The notes beneath the pieces are model-generated. The model had not been told where the DNA came from. It saw nothing but the letters and a program-made list of their open reading frames with translations, and did not search any database. This document shows, piece by piece, positions 5,684-8,408 of a stretch of 8,408 bases of DNA. The number at the start of each line of letters is the position of its first letter. Position 1 is the first letter of the stretch. Made by a program: the position numbers and the translations under genes. Origin of the DNA: an uncultured Bacilli bacterium. Lineage in GTDB: Bacteria; Bacillota_I; Bacilli_A; RF39; UBA660. Location: positions 1-8,408 of the forward strand of contig CANROQ010000040.1 of assembly GCA_947632295.1 (NCBI GenBank). The letters are read 5' to 3'.

Positions 5684-7276
5684 TTAAATCAGTTTAAACT
5701 TATAATATACATTGATATTTCTTTGCTCATCTATCTCTATTTTTTCAATTAACGAACTAATTAAAGCACGTGATGGATTTTTCATATCTATAAATTCTTT
5801 AATTTTATCTGAATAATAATTATCATCAATTACTTTATTATTTTCTAATTCATATAAAATTTTTTCATACTCTTGTTTCTTTTTATTTGATTCATCTATT
5901 TCAATAGTTAAATTGTTATATATTCTTTTATACATCTCTAAAGTGATATTACCATCTAATTTATCACTGTAACATACATCTATTTTTCTATTAAGTATCG
6001 AAATATTATTTTCTAATCTAAATATTTCTTTTTTTAGATTTTCTATTTTCTTTTTTAATTGATTAGAATTTTTTAATATAAGTTCTAAATTATTTTTATC
6101 TAAATATTTTTTAGTTGTATTCCTTAAAGCATCTAAAATTAAATCCTCGATAATTTGATATTTAATAGAATGTGGTGTACATACATTTTGTTTTTTTCGT
6201 TTAGACCAATAATTACAATTGCCATATATTCTATGAACCAGTCCATACTTTTGGGTTTGTTGTAAATGATCTCTAAAGCCTATAGTATGCCCACAATCCT
6301 TACAATAAATCAATCCTCTAAGCAAAAGTTTATCAGTTACTCCATTACCTTTACTACTACGATTTTTATTACTTTGAAACATTTTTTGTACTAATTCAAA
6401 AGTTTCTTTATCTATTATCGCATCTACCGTATTTTTTGCCACAATCCATTCATTTGATTTTGTATGCACTCTTTTTTTAGATTTATAATTTACTTTTCTA
6501 TTTCGACATTGTGTTAAATTTCCCATATAAGTTGGGTTACTTAAAATACTAGCAACTGTTCTAGTTGACCATACCCCATAGTGTACATGCACTTGTCCTA
6601 ATTTCATATTTTTATGCATACTAGGAGTTGGAATATTTTCTAAGGTTAGAGTGTCACATATTTTAGTTAAACTATCTCCACTTATAAACATATCAAATAT
6701 TCTTTTAACGACATTGGCTGTTTCTAGTTCTATTTCAAGTTTGTGTTTATCTTCTTCATTTTTCTTATAACCATAAGGTGCATAACAACCAACAAATAAA
6801 CCATTCCTTTTTTTAGTATAAAGTGAACTTCGCAATTTATTAGAAATATCTTTAACATACATATCATTAAAAGCACTTTTAAATACTAACATATCATTTG
6901 CTGAATTGTTTCTATTAAAAGTATCTATACCATCATTAACTGCAACATACCTAATATTGTGTTCAGGAAAATATCTTTCGGTGTAATAACCAAATTCGAT
7001 ATGGTCCCTACCTAATCGTGAAGTATCTTTTGTGATAATCATATTTATTTTTTTTGACTCACAATCCTTGATCATTCGATTAAAACCGTCTCTATCAAAA
7101 GTTGTTCCGGATACACCATCATCGACATATTCATCAACCAATACTAGATTGTTATCTCTAATATAATTTAATAGTAAATCTCTTTGAGTAGAGATACTTC
7201 CACTTTCGCCTAACTTTTCATCTTCTCTAGATAATCTTAAATATATTCCTACCTTATAAAGTGTTTCTGTTATCAT
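5684..7276 (-). CDS. Large serine recombinase (site-specific integrase of a mobile element)
   Basis: The 530 residues have the full layout of large serine recombinases, which cut and rejoin DNA at att sites to insert or excise an element. There is an N-terminal resolvase domain (about 6-155) with YLRLS and nucleophile Ser16, GSISTQ (26-31), DDGVSGTTFDR (52-62) and TSRLGRD (85-91). A recombinase domain (about 165-300) follows, including APYGY and the SNPTYMGNL motif. A zinc ribbon has Cys325, Cys328, Cys354 and Cys366. A coiled coil (about 400-480) and a final EKIEI...YYKFKL strand segment close the protein. No catalytic residue is missing and the length is normal, so it should be active. No Shine-Dalgarno precedes the ATG; the stop of the 50-codon gene upstream is only 3 nt away, so translation is probably coupled. 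Such enzymes are carried by conjugative or mobilizable transposons and prophages, but no conjugation or phage genes appear here. Confidence 0.95.
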   Translation of the reverse strand: MITETLYKVGIYLRLSREDEKLGESGSISTQRDLLLNYIRDNNLVLVDEYVDDGVSGTTFDRDGFNRMIKDCESKKINMIITKDTSRLGRDHIEFGYYTERYFPEHNIRYVAVNDGIDTFNRNNSANDMLVFKSAFNDMYVKDISNKLRSSLYTKKRNGLFVGCYAPYGYKKNEEDKHKLEIELETANVVKRIFDMFISGDSLTKICDTLTLENIPTPSMHKNMKLGQVHVHYGVWSTRTVASILSNPTYMGNLTQCRNRKVNYKSKKRVHTKSNEWIVAKNTVDAIIDKETFELVQKMFQSNKNRSSKGNGVTDKLLLRGLIYCKDCGHTIGFRDHLQQTQKYGLVHRIYGNCNYWSKRKKQNVCTPHSIKYQIIEDLILDALRNTTKKYLDKNNLELILKNSNQLKKKIENLKKEIFRLENNISILNRKIDVCYSDKLDGNITLEMYKRIYNNLTIEIDESNKKKQEYEKILYELENNKVIDDNYYSDKIKEFIDMKNPSRALISSLIEKIEIDEQRNINVYYKFKLI

Positions 7277-7279
7277 AAT

Positions 7280-7432
7280 CTAATTTGTAATTATATTGGT
7301 ATTGATAATACCGTCTCTTATTATATTATTAAATTCCTTATCTAAAAAAGATAATAAAAAATTGCTTATTAATTCATTAAATGCTACACCGTTTTCATTA
7401 AAGATATTTTTTATTCGATATTCTTCTTTCAT
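7280..7432 (-). CDS. Small 50-residue protein, translationally coupled to the recombinase
   Basis: A complete small frame opens with MKEEYRIKNIFNENG and ends GIINTNIITN. It starts at the ATG at 7432 with AGAGGTG (7443-7437) four bases upstream, and stops at 7280-7282, three bases before the recombinase ATG. The protein is helical-looking, with a central hydrophobic stretch FNELISNFLLSFLDKEF (18-34) that is too charged at its ends to be a clear membrane helix, and no cysteine. I do not recognise a family. Its tight coupling to the integrase suggests an accessory: a directionality factor, a regulator of integrase dosage, or simply a translation starter. A plus-strand frame over the same bases is only its shadow. 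Confidence 0.75.
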   Translation of the reverse strand: MKEEYRIKNIFNENGVAFNELISNFLLSFLDKEFNNIIRDGIINTNIITN

Positions 7433-7463
7433 AGGACACCTCTATAAATGTATATGCCCTTAC

Positions 7464-7492
7464 TTGATAATTATTTTGTAAAAAATTGTCAC
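7464..7492 (-). promoter_or_regulatory. Possible promoter for the small gene and recombinase
   Basis: On the minus strand GTGACA (7492-7487, 5/6 to consensus) is 17 bp from TATCAA (7469-7464, 4/6). A start near 7457 would leave about 24 nt before the ATG at 7432, with room for the AGAGGTG site. It begins immediately after the terminator of the preceding gene, so the recombinase unit seems to be transcribed on its own. Confidence 0.4.
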
Positions 7493-7494
7493 TT

Positions 7495-7527
7495 AAAAAG
7501 TAGTATTATATATTAATATTACTACTT
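7495..7527 (-). terminator. Intrinsic terminator after the 78-residue membrane protein
   Basis: On the minus strand AAGTAGTA (7527-7520) pairs with TACTACTT (7505-7498), an 8-bp stem extended by a few imperfect A-T pairs, and the right arm runs into five T (7499-7495). It lies 42 bp past the stop of the small membrane protein gene and separates it from the recombinase unit. Confidence 0.6.
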
Positions 7528-7568
7528 AATTTTTTATTATGATTTGAAGATTATTAATATCTTACTCA

Positions 7569-7805
7569 TCATTTATCATTATCTTTTTTATCATCTACAG
7601 TAATTTGATAAAGTGATATACCTTTTTTAGTAAATAAATTTACTGCATTATAAATCGTAATTAAAAAGACGATTATAGTCCATATAATACCAAAAATTTC
7701 GAGATTTGGTATTGCTACAAATATTCCTATACCACAAAATATTAATCCAACTATAAAACCTATAAAAGACATAAATTTAGATGGTTTAACGTTTACTTTT
7801 TTCAT
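7569..7805 (-). CDS. Small two-TM membrane protein of unknown function
   Basis: The 78 residues have a basic N-terminus (MKKVNVKPSK), two membrane helices (about 11-32 and 36-56) separated by a short AIPNLE turn, and a charged tail ending VDDKKDNDK. Both ends are therefore likely to be cytoplasmic. GGGAGA five bases before the ATG supports the start. No catalytic motif is seen and I cannot name a family. It stands alone: a terminator follows it, and 365 bp without a gene separate it from the permease upstream. A TATAAT-like box lies in the A/T-rich stretch 7826-7856, but no convincing -35. Confidence 0.75.
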   Translation of the reverse strand: MKKVNVKPSKFMSFIGFIVGLIFCGIGIFVAIPNLEIFGIIWTIIVFLITIYNAVNLFTKKGISLYQITVDDKKDNDK

Positions 7806-8121
7806 ATTTTTCTCCCATTCTATAAATTATATTTGCTTTTCAGTTATATTATATAATAAAAATGTCATATAATAAAGATAAATACTAACTTTAATACTAC
7901 TTAATTTAAACCTTTTTATCGATATTACATTAATAATATTCTAAGTAATTCGATATGTGATGAGATAAAAAAAATAGCGTAAATTTTATAATTAGTATTA
8001 TTTAACTCAAAATATAAATTGTCCAAAACAATATTATTTTAAAAATATAGTTTAATTTTATTTGTTATTTATTTTCTATATATTTTTAATTTAATTAGAT
8101 TATTTTAAGTAAACACAATGG
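7806..8121. other. Gene-free AT-rich spacer
   Basis: Between the small membrane protein and the permease terminator I see no coding frame with a ribosome site on either strand, and no RNA gene. The stretch is nearly 90% A/T. The only notable word is AAAATAGCGT at 7971-7980, which recurs at 8180-8189 inside the 3' end of the permease gene. Confidence 0.5.
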
Positions 8122-8160
8122 TAAAAAATTAATAGATAATTTAAAACTAAATCATCTATT
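8122..8160 (-). terminator. Intrinsic terminator after the ABC permease
   Basis: On the minus strand a 13-bp stem (8160-8148 with 8143-8131, one G-U wobble, tetraloop GTTT) is followed by AATTTTTT. It begins 10 bp after the permease stop codon. The wobble pairs only in the minus-strand RNA, which fixes the orientation. This is the best terminator in the window and shows the permease is the last gene of its transcript. Confidence 0.8.
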
Positions 8161-8170
8161 ATTTGTATTA

Positions 8171-8408
8171 TTATTTATTCAAAATAGCGTCAATTGGTTT
8201 CATTTTAGAAATTTTTCCAACTGTTAATAGTGATGATAGGAAAGTTACCATAATGACACTGCCAATTATAATTATTAAATTTTCTATACTTAACATTACA
8301 AAATTTATATCAAAAAATAACTTGCTTGAAATATAATTATTAGTAAAATACATGGCTATGTATAAGGTAATTAAAGTTAATATCAGTGAGATAAACACAA
8401 TTAAAAAG
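8171..8408 (-). CDS. C-terminal end of an FtsX/MacB-type ABC transporter permease (partial)
   Basis: The frame is open to the window edge, so the N-terminal part lies beyond 8408; the GTG at 8398 is not the true start. The visible ~78 residues contain two membrane helices: the first from FLIVFISLILTLITLYIAMY, the second around IENLIIIIGSVIMVTFLSSLL. They end in GKISKMKPIDAILNK. The closing (K/R)-x-PIDAI(R/L) is the hallmark end of FtsX-like permeases, after the last membrane helix. These permeases pair with an ATPase and work in peptide, lipoprotein or lantibiotic export or in signalling. With only the tail visible, the substrate cannot be given. The ATPase subunit, if linked, would be upstream outside the window. 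Confidence 0.82.
   Translation of the reverse strand, partial: FLIVFISLILTLITLYIAMYFTNNYISSKLFFDINFVMLSIENLIIIIGSVIMVTFLSSLLTVGKISKMKPIDAILNK

Noticed and set aside
7296..7481. Plus-strand 61-codon open frame
   Set aside because: It is the antisense shadow of the 50-residue gene, which has an RBS and is coupled to the recombinase; this frame has neither.
4221..7586. TCATTATCTTT at 4221-4231 and 7576-7586 as attachment-site direct repeats flanking the recombinase block
   Set aside because: In DNA this AT-rich an 11-bp match between two such spacers is expected by chance about once, and the right copy lies inside the coding end of the 78-residue protein.
7870..8060. Minus-strand frame reading ...KIYAIF..., possible permease remnant
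   Set aside because: It is under 45 codons, has no start codon or ribosome site, and only three residues resemble the permease tail.
1..8408. CRISPR array, tRNA, rRNA or riboswitch
   Set aside because: I saw no regular repeat-spacer pattern, cloverleaf or conserved aptamer core on either strand.

Overview
The window is very AT-rich (GC by eye around 25%). It uses the standard code (Trp is TGG, no TGA read-through) and strong GGAGG-type ribosome binding sites. This suggests a low-GC Bacillota, probably an uncultured gut Bacilli/Erysipelotrichales/RF39-like lineage rather than a code-4 Mycoplasma. No rRNA, tRNA or CRISPR array is visible. All genes except one repressor-type regulator lie on the minus strand, so gene order below is given right to left where transcription matters.

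Left part (1-3420). A two-gene envelope operon is driven by a good sigma-A type promoter at 2326-2354. Its first gene encodes a small single-pass membrane protein with a thioredoxin-like but cysteine-free outer domain. Its second gene encodes a membrane-anchored C-terminal processing protease (S41/CtpA family) with an unusual ~160-residue lysine-rich cytoplasmic head. To the right, a 96-residue coiled-coil protein and a tandem-HTH (XRE) regulator are transcribed divergently across a 128-bp region. That region carries two CCGAAGA direct repeats exactly 20 bp apart, the best operator candidate in the window. A bidirectional terminator follows the regulator.

Middle part (3428-7495). A LolA-fold sporulation/germination-type lipoprotein gene has lost its 5' third and is best read as a pseudogene. 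Next to the broken end lies a DUF4143-type AAA ATPase with a degenerate nuclease-like C-terminus. Upstream of that is a complete large serine recombinase (530 aa) whose start is 3 nt after the stop of a previously uncalled 50-codon gene with its own RBS. The small gene, recombinase and ATPase look like an integrated or decayed mobile island that may have truncated the lipoprotein gene. I could not find convincing attachment sites.

Right part (7495-8408). A 78-residue two-TM membrane protein with a hairpin terminator is followed by about 360 bp without a gene. Then comes the 3' end of an FtsX/MacB-type ABC transporter permease that runs off the window edge and has its own hairpin terminator.

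The most useful results here are the corrected starts (2307, 2776, 5552), the hidden 50-aa gene at 7280-7432, the lipoprotein breakpoint near 4150, the 11-bp perfect inverted repeat ahead of the ATPase, and the CCGAAGA repeats between the divergent regulator pair.
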